Assembly (NCBI GenBank): GCA_029561355.1
Contig: JAKQJD010000208.1
Span: 1-33,974 of the forward strand
DNA from: Bacteroidota bacterium
Lineage (GTDB): Bacteria > Bacteroidota > Bacteroidia > Chitinophagales > Saprospiraceae
Length of the DNA: 33,974 nucleotides
Direction: 5' to 3'
In this document: piece after piece, positions 8,101-15,661 of the stretch
How positions within the stretch are numbered: position 1 is the first letter of the stretch
Layout: every line of letters starts with the position of its first letter
The notes under the pieces: model-generated
What the model was told of the DNA's origin: nothing
The model's database searches: none
The model's input: only the letters and a program-made list of their open reading frames with translations
Program-made: the position numbers and the translations under genes

Positions 8101-10085
8101 TCACCTGCGCAAATCGTCAGATCATCGATGCTGTTCAACAAAGAATAGTTCGGGTACGGTGGCTGTTGAATGCGGAAATTCTGATTGGAAATATCGTAAA
8201 ACACGTTGCCGACACCTTCCACCTTTACCCGGCAGAGGCTGGAAACGTTGTTCGGAACGATGATGTTGGCGCTGCCGTTGTTGGGCACACTGTTGGCCAG
8301 CACAACCGGGTAGGTAAAGCCGCCGTCGGTAGAAAGTGAAATACGTACCTGCGGGCAGTTGACCGGTGCGATATTGGTATTGGTGACGTTCCAGGTGATC
8401 GTTTTGTTTTCACCTACGTTCCAAAGCACGTTTGTGTTGGGTTCGGTTACCACGAACGGCCCGGCATTTCCAGCCACAGTGATCAGCACGTTATCTTCTT
8501 CGGTGCAGCCTGCGGCGGCGTTGTTGTCGCGGACGGTTACGCGGAAATTCATGCTGCGCGCCACACCCGGCAGTTCTTCCCAGTCGGAATTAATATTGGC
8601 GACCAGGTCGGGCAGTCTTGGGAAGTAGCGCGTCGGAGAAGCCACAGGCGTGAAGGAGCGAAACATAGGACCGCCTGCGCTGCTGGCAACCGGCGGCATG
8701 GGGGCAAACTGCGGGTCCATCTGTTCCCAGCAGTACGTCAGCGCGTCGCCGTTCGCGTCGCTGCCGATGGCGGTCAGCGCAAACGGGGTGGAGCGCGGAA
8801 TGGTAAAATTGGCGCCGCCGTTTACCGTAGGCGAATTATTTCCGGTAACAGTTTTTACAGGACAGGTATTTCCGTTGTCGGTTGTGATGTACAATCCGAT
8901 TTCCTGGAGGCTGATGGCGTGAAAATAGTCGTCGCTGTGCGCCTGCACGTCGGGCGAACAAATACCCGCATAACCCATGATCGTGGATGCGCTGCCCGGC
9001 TCCATCGATGCCACGATTTCACTGTTGCAGTCGTTGTTTTGCGTGTGGTTGGCGCCAAACTGGTGCCCCATTTCGTGTGCCACGTAGTCGATATCGAAGC
9101 CGTCGCCGATGGGTGCGCCGCTGCCGGTTACGCCTTCCGCTTTAATGCTGGTACACACCACGCCGAGGCCGGCAATACCGCCGCCGCCGGTGCTGAATAC
9201 GTGTCCGATGTCGTAGTTATTGATACCGATACGGTTGTTGCAGGTAGTTACGTTCTGGTTGAGCATGGCGCCACCGTTATTATTCGAATACGGGTCGGTG
9301 CCGGAATTCAGGAATATCAGCGTGTCATTGTTGGCCACCAGTTGCATGGTAACCGCCAGATCGTTTTCATACAAACCGTTGACGCGGTTCATGGAAGTAT
9401 TCATGGCAGCCAGCACCAGCGGCTTCGTGTCGCCGTGGAACAGCGAATATTCCCGGGTGCAGGCAAGTGCCAGGCGGTAGCGCCGCAATTGGCAGTCGCC
9501 CTGGAATTCCGGGGTTTCCTCATTTTCCGGCGCATCCGCATTTTCGGAAGCGTGCGGTTCGAGTCCGCAACTGAACCGGGCGTCCTTGCCTTTGGAAAGC
9601 AGGTCTTTTTTAAAATAGGAAATATAGTATTCCCGGTTGCCCTGTGCGTAGGGATCGATAAAAATGGTGCTTTCCCGGTGTGAACGAATCATGGCGTGAA
9701 AGCCCCAGGGCGTCAGGTCGCATTTCAGGCTAGCCGACGGGTCGTCGATGCCGACTCCCGTGTAACAGCGGATTTGAGGGTAGTTTGCCTGCAAAGCAGG
9801 CGCCATAAGCGGGGTTTCGTACACCAGGAAGCGCTTGCTGGTTCCGTCGGGCATCGGCAGGGCAATGGTTGCCGGAGCGATACCGGGCGCCTGTTCGTGC
9901 ACAGATGCAAGCAGCGCCTGCATACCGTCCACCTGCAAATGCAGCATGCGGTATGATTGTGGAATAATGTAGCGGGGCCCGGTGATCGTTGTAGCGTGCT
10001 CTGAAGCGTCCGACCACAGGGATTGTGCACTGAGCATACCAAAGCAGCACAATGCACACAGTAAGGAAGTCAATCTTTTTGACAT
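5130..10085 (-). CDS. Secreted reprolysin-type metalloprotease with SprB repeats and T9SS sorting domain
   Basis: About 1651 residues from the ATG at 10085, chosen because MSKRLTSLLCALCCFGMLSAQ is a clear signal peptide; a longer upstream reading frame adds an unlikely leader. The catalytic motif HEMGHQFGANH (zinc His at about 337, 341 and 347) with a downstream IMGYAG Met-turn marks an M12B/reprolysin-like zinc protease. After it come an Ig-like region, a fibronectin III-like domain (about 755-835), a proprotein-convertase P-like domain (about 840-998), a cadherin-like CSPG repeat, and several SprB-type repeats from about 1110, many starting with SCFxxxDGxIxV. The C-terminal 80 residues, starting ISPNPSTGMFQI and ending GVYVLRLSDGEKTGAVRLSVVR-like, are a type A T9SS sorting domain. 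It is probably exported through T9SS to the surface or medium. The substrate is unknown. Confidence 0.93.
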   Translation of the reverse strand: MSKRLTSLLCALCCFGMLSAQSLWSDASEHATTITGPRYIIPQSYRMLHLQVDGMQALLASVHEQAPGIAPATIALPMPDGTSKRFLVYETPLMAPALQANYPQIRCYTGVGIDDPSASLKCDLTPWGFHAMIRSHRESTIFIDPYAQGNREYYISYFKKDLLSKGKDARFSCGLEPHASENADAPENEETPEFQGDCQLRRYRLALACTREYSLFHGDTKPLVLAAMNTSMNRVNGLYENDLAVTMQLVANNDTLIFLNSGTDPYSNNNGGAMLNQNVTTCNNRIGINNYDIGHVFSTGGGGIAGLGVVCTSIKAEGVTGSGAPIGDGFDIDYVAHEMGHQFGANHTQNNDCNSEIVASMEPGSASTIMGYAGICSPDVQAHSDDYFHAISLQEIGLYITTDNGNTCPVKTVTGNNSPTVNGGANFTIPRSTPFALTAIGSDANGDALTYCWEQMDPQFAPMPPVASSAGGPMFRSFTPVASPTRYFPRLPDLVANINSDWEELPGVARSMNFRVTVRDNNAAAGCTEEDNVLITVAGNAGPFVVTEPNTNVLWNVGENKTITWNVTNTNIAPVNCPQVRISLSTDGGFTYPVVLANSVPNNGSANIIVPNNVSSLCRVKVEGVGNVFYDISNQNFRIQQPPYPNYSLLNSIDDLTICAGDTGTFTVQTTAIAGFTGQVALSAGGAPIGSAVSFNPASVNATGSATVTITQITPSMSGEYDLVIMGISDTIQRSDTISMTILPGNPGVATLISPTDGTTGLTTGLTMTWQDVNFASSYTVQVSDNASFENTVFNQTLSGTTATVSGLQPGQVYYWRVRASNACGSSAFSTIFAFQVQNLQCDQTFSSTDVPQVIDDASVNTAISTLNVSPVAVIGSAQVNLNVSHTWVGDLKAVLSTPWGADIILFDRPGVPGTQYGCGNADLELSFNDAAINTAGELENQCNSTSPALSGTFQPVQPLSVLNGQGATGDWQLSVTDNVADDGGSIDGWSINFCFESEIPAGAFVHNNTLSVAQGNTAGVTTAYLQAVAGGQPDQLVYTLLQLPQHGSLLLNGNTLGAGATFTQADIDANLLTYTHNGDLSLTDNFRFDVYDEQNFAWLHNNIFSIVILQNNLAASATVTHPVSCFDAADGSITVTASGLDGNYQYSLNSGTPQASNVFDGLSAGTYTVVVTGQFGFTATAGPIAIANATPVVVTTNVVDAQITVTATGGTGPYQYSLDGLSYQISPVFVNIPNGIHTLAVQDANGCVTTVTVLVAVNSLLALAEITHAVSCFGGNDGAITVTAAGSNPPFEYSLNGEEFQTSNVFTGLTAGNYTVEVRDAGAMNVFTNGVEITEPAQLTVEATVDVNDVTVQPAGGTPPYTLTINDVPSDSFAFTDLEAGEYTFVVTDANGCSASTTATALGNTLAIFFEATAAVSCAGDQDGIIGICVDGGIAPVTAMISPAAGSFISSSSTSCAFLATFTNLPPGVYTVTITDAAGFSITTGGTITEPTPVELEVTNQGDTIIAVASGGTFSYEYSLDGINWQAEQTFPGLQEGVYTIYARDIKLCADSTEFFLNLTQTVDPGAAWGMNISPNPSTGMFQISLSDAPSVLHADVADMTGRMLRHLEFNPGGGAFHTQIDLQDLPQGVYVLRLSDGEKTGAVRLSVVR

Positions 10086-10217
10086 GAAAGCGGGAAAGTT
10101 GAATTGGTTACGTATCGTGATGATGATTTTCACAATGGGACCGCGAAAGTAACCGATTCCCCTATGTGGAAGGGTGGGTATGTCGGGGTTTGGCAATTTG
10201 TTATCAGTTATCGGTTG

Positions 10218-10357
10218 GTTATTGGTTATCGGTTATTAGTTATTAGTGGTGGTAGGGGACCATCTGCACAAATGCCCGGTCACTCGAAAAAGCAGCCGGG
10301 CATTTGTGCAGATGGTCCCCTACCACCACTAATAACTAATAACCATTAACTAATAAC
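10218..10357. repeat. Perfect 49-base inverted repeat after trpS
   Basis: Positions 10231-10279 are the exact reverse complement of 10296-10344, with a 16-base loop. The stem continues outwards over 13 more bases on each side with three mismatches (10218-10230 with 10345-10357). The outer part is made of GTTATTA/GTTATTG units, the inner part of GGTGGTAGGGGACCATCTGC and more. The right end lies four bases from the trpS stop codon. The minus-strand transcript has no T-tract after the stem. Confidence 0.97.
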
Positions 10358-10361
10358 GGAC

Positions 10362-11360
10362 TCAACAGAGTCCCACCAATTCCCGCACTTCCCGCATCGT
10401 TTGCTGGGCGCGCCGGCGAATAACGGCGCTGCTGGCACGAATTTCCTCCTGAATAGCCTTTTCACTGGCATACAGTTCGGACAGGCTTTCGCGGAACGGG
10501 TTGATGAGGGCTACGAGCGAATCGGCAGCCGCCTCTTTCAGGGCGCTGTAGCGCAGGGCGCCGGCCTGGTAGTCGGCCATCAGGCTGTTGTGCGCGTCCA
10601 TATTTTCAGTTGCGCGTAGGAGTTCGAACAGGTTTTTTACACCTGCGCTCATTTCACCGGCCGGCGTATCGCCTGTATCGGTTACGGCAGTTTTTACCTG
10701 TTTGCGGATGCGTTCTTCTTCGGAAAAAAGGTTGATATAGTGCTTTTCACCGAGGCTTTTGCTCATTTTACGGTTCGGATCGGCTGGCGAAAGAATCTTC
10801 GGCGTTTCCGTGAACAGGGGTTCCGGGTGTACAAAATATTCCTTGCCGTTGCCAAACTGGTTGTTGAACCGCTGCGCGATGTTGCGCGACAGTTCGAGGT
10901 GCTGTTCCTGGTCTTTTCCGACCGGCACGTAATCGGCGTGGTAGATCAGGATGTCGGCTGCCTGCAAAACCGGGTACGCAAACAGCCCCTGGCTGATGAA
11001 TGCATCCTTGTCCTTTTCTTTCAACTGGTCGCTTTTGTCCTTGAACTGCGTCATGCGTTGCAATTCGCCGTAGGAAGTCACGCAACCCAGCACCCAGTTC
11101 AGTTCCACGTGCTCGGGCACGAGACTCTGGATGAACAGGTTTTCGGGTTTGATGCCGCAGGCCAACAGATAAAACACCATTTTCCAGGTATTTTCACGCA
11201 AATCAGCCGGGTTATAGGGCATGGTCATGGAATGGTAGTCCACCACACCATAAGTGCATTTGTACGTGTCTTGCAGGCGCACCCAGTTTTGCACAGCGCC
11301 AAAGTAATTGCCGATGTGGAGGTCGCCGGTAGGCTGGATGCAGGAAAGGACGTTTTTCAT
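10362..11360 (-). CDS. trpS: Tryptophan-tRNA ligase
   Basis: A class I aminoacyl-tRNA synthetase of 332 residues that charges tRNA-Trp with tryptophan and ATP. The HIGN signature is at 15-18 within PTGDLHIGNYFGA, and KMSKS at 198-202 within DPNRKMSKSLGEK. The GKDQEQHLELSRNIA segment at about 148-161 is typical of TrpRS. The length matches the bacterial family. The start codon is preceded by an inverted repeat rather than a recognisable promoter, and the stop is followed by the 49-base perfect palindrome. Confidence 0.97.
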   Translation of the reverse strand: MKNVLSCIQPTGDLHIGNYFGAVQNWVRLQDTYKCTYGVVDYHSMTMPYNPADLRENTWKMVFYLLACGIKPENLFIQSLVPEHVELNWVLGCVTSYGELQRMTQFKDKSDQLKEKDKDAFISQGLFAYPVLQAADILIYHADYVPVGKDQEQHLELSRNIAQRFNNQFGNGKEYFVHPEPLFTETPKILSPADPNRKMSKSLGEKHYINLFSEEERIRKQVKTAVTDTGDTPAGEMSAGVKNLFELLRATENMDAHNSLMADYQAGALRYSALKEAAADSLVALINPFRESLSELYASEKAIQEEIRASSAVIRRRAQQTMREVRELVGLC

Positions 11361-11382
11361 GAAAAAGTTTTTTTGGGTGTCT

Positions 11383-11478
11383 GGTGTTTCGTGTTTCGTG
11401 TTTGGGGCGCATTGCCCAAATCATTTACGGATATTTTGAGCAATGCGCCCCAAACACGAAACACCAAACCCTAAACAC
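11383..11478. repeat. Inverted repeat with GTGTTTC units between ridA and trpS
   Basis: Positions 11391-11415 pair perfectly with 11440-11464 (25 bases). The inner core is GGGGCGCATTGC. The outer arms are GTGTTTC/GTGTTTG units, and the left arm has one extra 7-base unit. The loop is 24 bases. The element starts within four bases of the ridA stop (11482-11484) and also lies in the trpS upstream region. Confidence 0.93.
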
Positions 11479-11481
11479 ACT

Positions 11482-11862
11482 TTAAACGCTGGCAATGACA
11501 GAAATCTCGATATTCACAAACTTGGGCAGGGCCGATACCTGCACCGTTTCTCTGGCCGGTGCGAATTCCGGTTTGAAATACTCCCCATAAACAGCATTGA
11601 CCCGGCTGAAAAGTTCCATGTCCTTCACAAAAACCGTGGCTTTCAATACTTTTTGCAGGCTGCTGCCGCCTGCTTCGAGGATAGCATGCAGATTTTGCAG
11701 TACACGGTGCGTTTCCGCCTCGATGTTGTCGAGTACGAGGTCGCCGGTAGCGGGATCGATCGCAATCTGGCCCGAAACGTACAGGAGTCCGTTGCATGCG
11801 ACGGCCTGGTTGTACGGCCCGATGGGTAGCGGGGCCTGAGGAGTGTTGATGATTTGCTTCAT
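11482..11862 (-). CDS. ridA: RidA-family 2-iminobutanoate/2-iminopropanoate deaminase
   Basis: A 126-residue YjgF/YER057c/UK114 protein that hydrolyses reactive enamine/imine intermediates made by PLP enzymes, protecting such enzymes from damage. Key residues match E. coli RidA almost position for position: Tyr17 in GPYNQA, Arg104 in APARETVQVSALPK and Glu119 near the C-terminus. The protein forms trimers in known members. It is flanked on both sides by related GTGTTTG-type palindromes. Confidence 0.95.
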   Translation of the reverse strand: MKQIINTPQAPLPIGPYNQAVACNGLLYVSGQIAIDPATGDLVLDNIEAETHRVLQNLHAILEAGGSSLQKVLKATVFVKDMELFSRVNAVYGEYFKPEFAPARETVQVSALPKFVNIEISVIASV

Positions 11863-11867
11863 ACTTT

Positions 11868-11994
11868 GTATTTCGTGTATTGTGTTTGGTGTTTGGGGCG
11901 CATTGCTTCAAAACGGGTAAAGCCCCAAAAGCATATGTTCGGCAAAATATTTGGAGCAATGCGCCCCAAACACCAAACACGATACACCAAACAC
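11868..11994. repeat. Inverted repeat with GTGTTTG units between rpmF and ridA
   Basis: Positions 11882-11907 pair perfectly with 11955-11980 (26 bases) and the stem extends to 40 base pairs with three mismatches. The inner core GGGGCGCATTGC is the same as in the element on the other side of ridA. The loop is 47 bases. Here the ordinary rpmF terminator lies between the element and the rpmF stop codon, so the palindrome is not needed as that terminator. Confidence 0.93.
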
Positions 11995-12010
11995 TACTTT
12001 GCACAAATAG

Positions 12011-12050
12011 AAAAAGCCCCATAGCACCCTGACACGCAGGATTGGAGCCT
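12011..12050 (-). terminator. Rho-independent terminator of rpmF
   Basis: On the minus strand AGGCTCC and ATCCTG pair with CAGGGT and GGGGCTT (three G-U pairs, internal loop), followed by TTTTTC. It lies about 26 bases after the rpmF stop codon. Confidence 0.7.
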
Positions 12051-12076
12051 CCTCAAAAAAACCGGCACAAAAGTTA

Positions 12077-12283
12077 CTACGCCTCTGCAGTCGCCGTATT
12101 CCCTCTACCCGGTATTAATACCTGGCCACGGTAGTACAGATCACCTTCAAAAGTGTAAGCATGGTGCAAAAGATGCTTCTCACCTGTTGTTTTACAGGTG
12201 GCTACTTGCGGAGCTTCCGTTTTGTAGTGTGTGCGGCGAGCGCGCTTGCGGCGCTTGGAGTGCCGCCATTTAGGATTTGGCAT
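12077..12283 (-). CDS. rpmF: 50S ribosomal protein bL32
   Basis: A 68-residue basic ribosomal protein with the family N-terminus MPNPKWRHSKRRKRARRTH and the conserved LHHAYTFEGDLYYRGQV end. A single Cys is seen (VATCKTTGE), so the four-Cys zinc form is absent. It lies 60 bases after yceD in the same direction, the rpmF-yceD pairing found in many bacteria. A terminator hairpin follows. Confidence 0.96.
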   Translation of the reverse strand: MPNPKWRHSKRRKRARRTHYKTEAPQVATCKTTGEKHLLHHAYTFEGDLYYRGQVLIPGRGNTATAEA

Positions 12284-12343
12284 GACTTATCCAGATTTTA
12301 TCGAGGTGGCCTGTTTTGGAACACCACTACTATTGATATTGAA

Positions 12344-12874
12344 TTAGTTGTCTTTATTTAAATCTTTGAGCGCATCCCAGATGGTGCCGGATTTGCGCGC
12401 TTCCGATTCTTTTTCTTCTTTTTCCAGAAAATCCAGCACCTCGAAATTACAGGGAGGCGTTGGTGTGTTCTGGCAATCGTATGCATTTCTGATGGGCAGG
12501 GCCAATACGGAAAATTCGTAGAGGTATTGCGCCAGGTTAAAATCGGATGCTTCGCGGCTGATGAATACAACTTCGTCTTCTTCTTCGCCTTCATCTTCCC
12601 CATACTTCACGATCAGTTGCCTTTCATCCTGAAGCGGCAGGTCGATCATAGCCGTACAGCGGTCACATTCCGCCCGCACACTGCCTTCCAGACGGAAATC
12701 TATGAGCAGCATATCGGCCCGTTTGTCAAAATCGATTTCGAATTTCATTTTTCCATCCTGCAGGGGAGAATCCTCGAACAGGGAGAAAAATTCGTCATCG
12801 ACCTCAAACTGATAATGATGCATGCCTACTTTCAGCCCCTGAATAGGGATAGAATATGGAGCAAGAGCGTTCAT
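12344..12874 (-). CDS. YceD/DUF177-family protein
   Basis: A 176-residue acidic protein. It has the DUF177 core with LEGSVRAECDRCTAMIDLPL (one CxxC pair) followed by an acidic EDEGEEEDE loop and DFNLAQYLYEFSVLALPI. Members of this family are linked to large-subunit rRNA processing and are usually encoded just before rpmF, as here. I chose the ATG at 12874; a GTG two codons upstream is possible. A good promoter lies 28 bases upstream, so yceD and rpmF probably share one transcript. Confidence 0.92.
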   Translation of the reverse strand: MNALAPYSIPIQGLKVGMHHYQFEVDDEFFSLFEDSPLQDGKMKFEIDFDKRADMLLIDFRLEGSVRAECDRCTAMIDLPLQDERQLIVKYGEDEGEEEDEVVFISREASDFNLAQYLYEFSVLALPIRNAYDCQNTPTPPCNFEVLDFLEKEEKESEARKSGTIWDALKDLNKDN

Positions 12875-12901
12875 GGGCACTTCAATTTTTCAAACGGGCG
12901 G

Positions 12902-12932
12902 CAAAAGTAAGGCTACTCTTCGAATTGTCCAA
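12902..12932 (-). promoter_or_regulatory. Promoter of the yceD-rpmF operon
   Basis: On the minus strand TTG (12932-12930) is followed after 20 bases by TACTTTTG (12909-12902). This fits the Bacteroidota minus-33/minus-7 pair. Transcription would start about 20 bases before the yceD ATG. Confidence 0.65.
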
Positions 12933-12957
12933 GTGAGAAGAGAAGAAAGCCGAAGAT

Positions 12958-14115
12958 TTATTTGCTTTTCTTTTCTTTCGTTAAAATGACTTCTACTTTT
13001 TGGGGCTCCGGCTCCTCTTCTATTAGGCCTTCCGTGAGGCGTTGCACCACTTTAAACTGGCCGAAGAAAATGCGCGCTACTACCCGCAGCACCGTATAAA
13101 CGGGAATTCCGATGACCATCCCGATGACACCGCCGAGTTTGGCGGCCACCAGTGTTACAATAAAAATCTCCAGCGGGTGTGCCTGTACACTTTTCGACAG
13201 GATCATGGGCCCCGTGAAGTTGTTATCGATGGTCTGCGTGATACCGAATGCCACCAGCACTTTCAGTAACATGGGCATCAGCACGGCAAATTCGGCGTCG
13301 AGGTGCGAAGAAAGGGTGATAAAAACGCCGAAAATCATTCCCAGAATGGGTCCCACATACGGGACAATATTAAATATGCCCCCGAATGCCCCGATCAGCA
13401 GGGCGTTGTCGATCCCTAAAATCCAGAGCAGTGCCGCCACGATGACTGAAAAAACCACCAGTTGGTTCAACAGTCCCCCGAAATAACTGGTGAGCACCGA
13501 ACTGCTTTCCTGCACGGCATGGCGCACCTTCGGCTCCTGCTCGTTGGGTACGAATGAGTTCAAAATGTTCAGAAACAGGTGGTTTTCCTGTAAAAAAAAG
13601 AACATGATAAACGTGACGGAGATAAAGGTCACCAGAATATTGCCCGCAACACCTACAAATCCACCTACAAAACTGCCCACCAGCGCCGGCCGGAACCAGG
13701 TACTGAGCATTTCCTGGGTTTTGGTTGCCAGCGACTGATCGGTTGACAGCAGGCCCAGTTGGTGCATTTGTGCATCCAGGTTGGCAAACGGGATTTTGAG
13801 TTTTTCGCCCAGTGCCTGGTAATCGACCGTGGAAAGGTTGCGCGCCTGTGCCACGATGGTCGGCACAAACAAAAACAGCAAACCGACAAGTATGCCATAA
13901 AAGGTAACAATCGTCAGCAGGGCCGCCGTCGTGGGGCCTGCCCGGAAACGCCCGATCCGAACCCTTTTCTGAAAAAAGATCATCAGCGGCCGGCCCAGCA
14001 TGGAAAATACCCAAGCCAGCAGGATGTAGGACAGTATGTCGGCAAAATAGTAGAAAGTCGCTATCAGCAGGGCTGCGCCCAGCAACCAGATCAGGGTACG
14101 ATTCGTCGACGTCAT
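12958..14115 (-). CDS. AI-2E-family (PerM-like) membrane transporter
   Basis: A 385-residue membrane protein from the ATG at 14115 (MTSTNRTLIWLLG); a longer frame exists upstream but would overlap hemC on the other strand. Strong hydrophobic segments lie near the N-terminus (two), at about 60-85, and in several blocks in the second half, including FGGIFNIVPYVGPILGMIFG, which carries the PYVGP motif typical of the family. A soluble stretch of about 75 residues sits after the third segment. Family members export autoinducer-2 or act in ion transport; the substrate here is unknown. The highly charged tail ends LTKEKKSK. It is divergent from hemC. Confidence 0.93.
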   Translation of the reverse strand: MTSTNRTLIWLLGAALLIATFYYFADILSYILLAWVFSMLGRPLMIFFQKRVRIGRFRAGPTTAALLTIVTFYGILVGLLFLFVPTIVAQARNLSTVDYQALGEKLKIPFANLDAQMHQLGLLSTDQSLATKTQEMLSTWFRPALVGSFVGGFVGVAGNILVTFISVTFIMFFFLQENHLFLNILNSFVPNEQEPKVRHAVQESSSVLTSYFGGLLNQLVVFSVIVAALLWILGIDNALLIGAFGGIFNIVPYVGPILGMIFGVFITLSSHLDAEFAVLMPMLLKVLVAFGITQTIDNNFTGPMILSKSVQAHPLEIFIVTLVAAKLGGVIGMVIGIPVYTVLRVVARIFFGQFKVVQRLTEGLIEEEPEPQKVEVILTKEKKSK

Positions 14116-14184
14116 AGGCGTAAGGAGGTTATGTTTTGCGCATGTTTGCTGCAAATTAATGGCAAAAAAACGGCATTTGCACCC

Positions 14185-14192
14185 TACTTTTG
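14185..14192 (+). promoter_or_regulatory. Minus-7 promoter element TACTTTTG of hemC
   Basis: This fits TAnnTTTG and is followed by C. Only four bases separate it from the hemC ATG, so the transcript is probably leaderless. No minus-33 TTG at the right distance was seen. Confidence 0.5.
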
Positions 14193-14196
14193 CGCT

Positions 14197-15078
14197 ATGC
14201 TTAGAATTGGTACCCGTGGCAGCAAACTTGCCCTCTGGCAGGCGCATTTCACCCAGTCGGAACTCGCCCGCATCGGTGTGGCCAGCGAACTGGTCATTAT
14301 CAAAACCCAGGGCGACCTTGTGCAGCACCTGAGTTTCGACAAACTCGAAGGCAAAGGTTTTTTCACCAAGGAAATCGAGGACGCCCTCCTGCGCGGCGAT
14401 GTCGATCTGGCGGTTCATTCCATGAAAGACCTGCCGACCATGCCGCCCGAGGGCCTGGTGATCACTGCCGTTTCCTACCGCGACAATCCGGCCGACTGGT
14501 TGCTGGTACGCAGGGAGGCGGTCGATCCTTCACAGGTATTTAAACTGAAACAAGGCGCTGTGGTCGGAACTTCCGCCAACCGCCGCAAAGCGCAACTGCT
14601 CGATTTCCGGCCAGACGTGCAACTCAAAGACATTCGTGGCAACGTGCCTACACGTCTCGACAAACTGCGCGCCGGCGATTTCGACGCCATTTTCCTGGCC
14701 GCTGCCGGCGTGAGCCGCCTCGGCCTCGATATCTCGGACCTGCTGCTCGTGGAACTGAATCCGCGGGAATTCGTACCCGCGCCTGCCCAGGGCGTACTGG
14801 CCTGGCAAACCAACCGCGACGATACCGCTACACGCCTGATCCTGAAACAATTGCACCACTCCGACATTTCCGCCTGCACCAACGTGGAACGCAGGGTGCT
14901 GCAACTCATGAGCGGCGGCTGCCAACTTCCCCTGGGCGTGCACTGCGAACGCGACGCGACAGGAAATTACCATGCTTATGCGGCGTGTGAAGTGGATGGG
15001 GTGATGAAACGCGCGCGGGTGTCGTCGACTACGAATATGGGGGTGGCGGAGGAGTTGATACGGCAGTTGAAGGGGTGA
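14197..15078 (+). CDS. hemC: Hydroxymethylbilane synthase (porphobilinogen deaminase)
   Basis: A 293-residue enzyme that joins four porphobilinogens into hydroxymethylbilane in haem synthesis. The family start MLRIGTRGSKLALWQA fixes the ATG at 14197. Seen are VHSMKDLP with the catalytic Asp at 78, GTSANRRKAQL and IRGNVPTRLDKL (Arg-rich substrate site), PAPAQGVLA, and SGGCQLPLG with the dipyrromethane-binding Cys at 242. The length is close to that of other bacterial enzymes. No other hem gene is next to it. It converges with the rloB-like gene with only four bases between them. Confidence 0.97.
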   Translation: MLRIGTRGSKLALWQAHFTQSELARIGVASELVIIKTQGDLVQHLSFDKLEGKGFFTKEIEDALLRGDVDLAVHSMKDLPTMPPEGLVITAVSYRDNPADWLLVRREAVDPSQVFKLKQGAVVGTSANRRKAQLLDFRPDVQLKDIRGNVPTRLDKLRAGDFDAIFLAAAGVSRLGLDISDLLLVELNPREFVPAPAQGVLAWQTNRDDTATRLILKQLHHSDISACTNVERRVLQLMSGGCQLPLGVHCERDATGNYHAYAACEVDGVMKRARVSSTTNMGVAEELIRQLKG

Positions 15079-15082
15079 GTTT

Positions 15083-15661
15083 TTACCTTTTAAAGGTTTC
15101 TTCCATAACTTCATAAACATAGGTGCATGGGTTCTTCTCCCATGCCCGACTTTCTTCATACCTCCAATGGTTTTCAACCAACCATTTAGCATTAGAAATA
15201 GCGGTGGGTATGCGATCCTTTAATCGATTATAATGGTCTCTTGACTTTGCGTAATCCGGATCATGGTTACGCCTGATCCATGCTACAATAGAATCACAGT
15301 TCTCAAATGCACGGTTACTCTTCTCAAAGTGCAATAAAACCCAAAATTCAAAACATACGTTTGAGAAAAGTACTTTAACAGGAGTATTTCTCAGCATTTC
15401 AAAGGCATCCGGGATGCCATCATGGCCGTCACGATCAAAAACTGCATATACAAATACCTTTTCTTCAGGAATTCGTAGACTCTTGGCCTCTTTCCAACGG
15501 GCAATGGCCTCTTTGGCAATTCCGATAGGGGAATGATTCTTGGGCTTGTATGCAGCATTGGGAATTTTGAAACCTTTTGCCGCCAGCCAGCCGTTGAAAT
15601 AATTTGGTTCTGTTTCGCCACCCTCGCAAACAAATCTAATATAAGGGGTAACTTCAAGCAT
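15083..15661 (-). CDS. rloB: RloB-like TOPRIM-type protein, probable defence effector
   Basis: A 192-residue protein starting from the ATG at 15661, whose first bases overlap the stop of the upstream ATPase gene (ATGCTTGA). The N-terminal CEGGETEPNYF matches the RloB family signature EGxxTExxYF and supplies the TOPRIM-type Glu. VFDRDGHDG at about 76-84 supplies the acidic DxD pair. Basic residues are frequent in the second half. TOPRIM-like nucleases paired with an AAA ATPase occur in anti-phage systems such as PARIS (AriA/AriB) and in the RloA/RloB pairs first noted in restriction loci. The activity and target here are inferred. The gene is AT-richer than its neighbours. Confidence 0.83.
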   Translation of the reverse strand: MLEVTPYIRFVCEGGETEPNYFNGWLAAKGFKIPNAAYKPKNHSPIGIAKEAIARWKEAKSLRIPEEKVFVYAVFDRDGHDGIPDAFEMLRNTPVKVLFSNVCFEFWVLLHFEKSNRAFENCDSIVAWIRRNHDPDYAKSRDHYNRLKDRIPTAISNAKWLVENHWRYEESRAWEKNPCTYVYEVMEETFKR

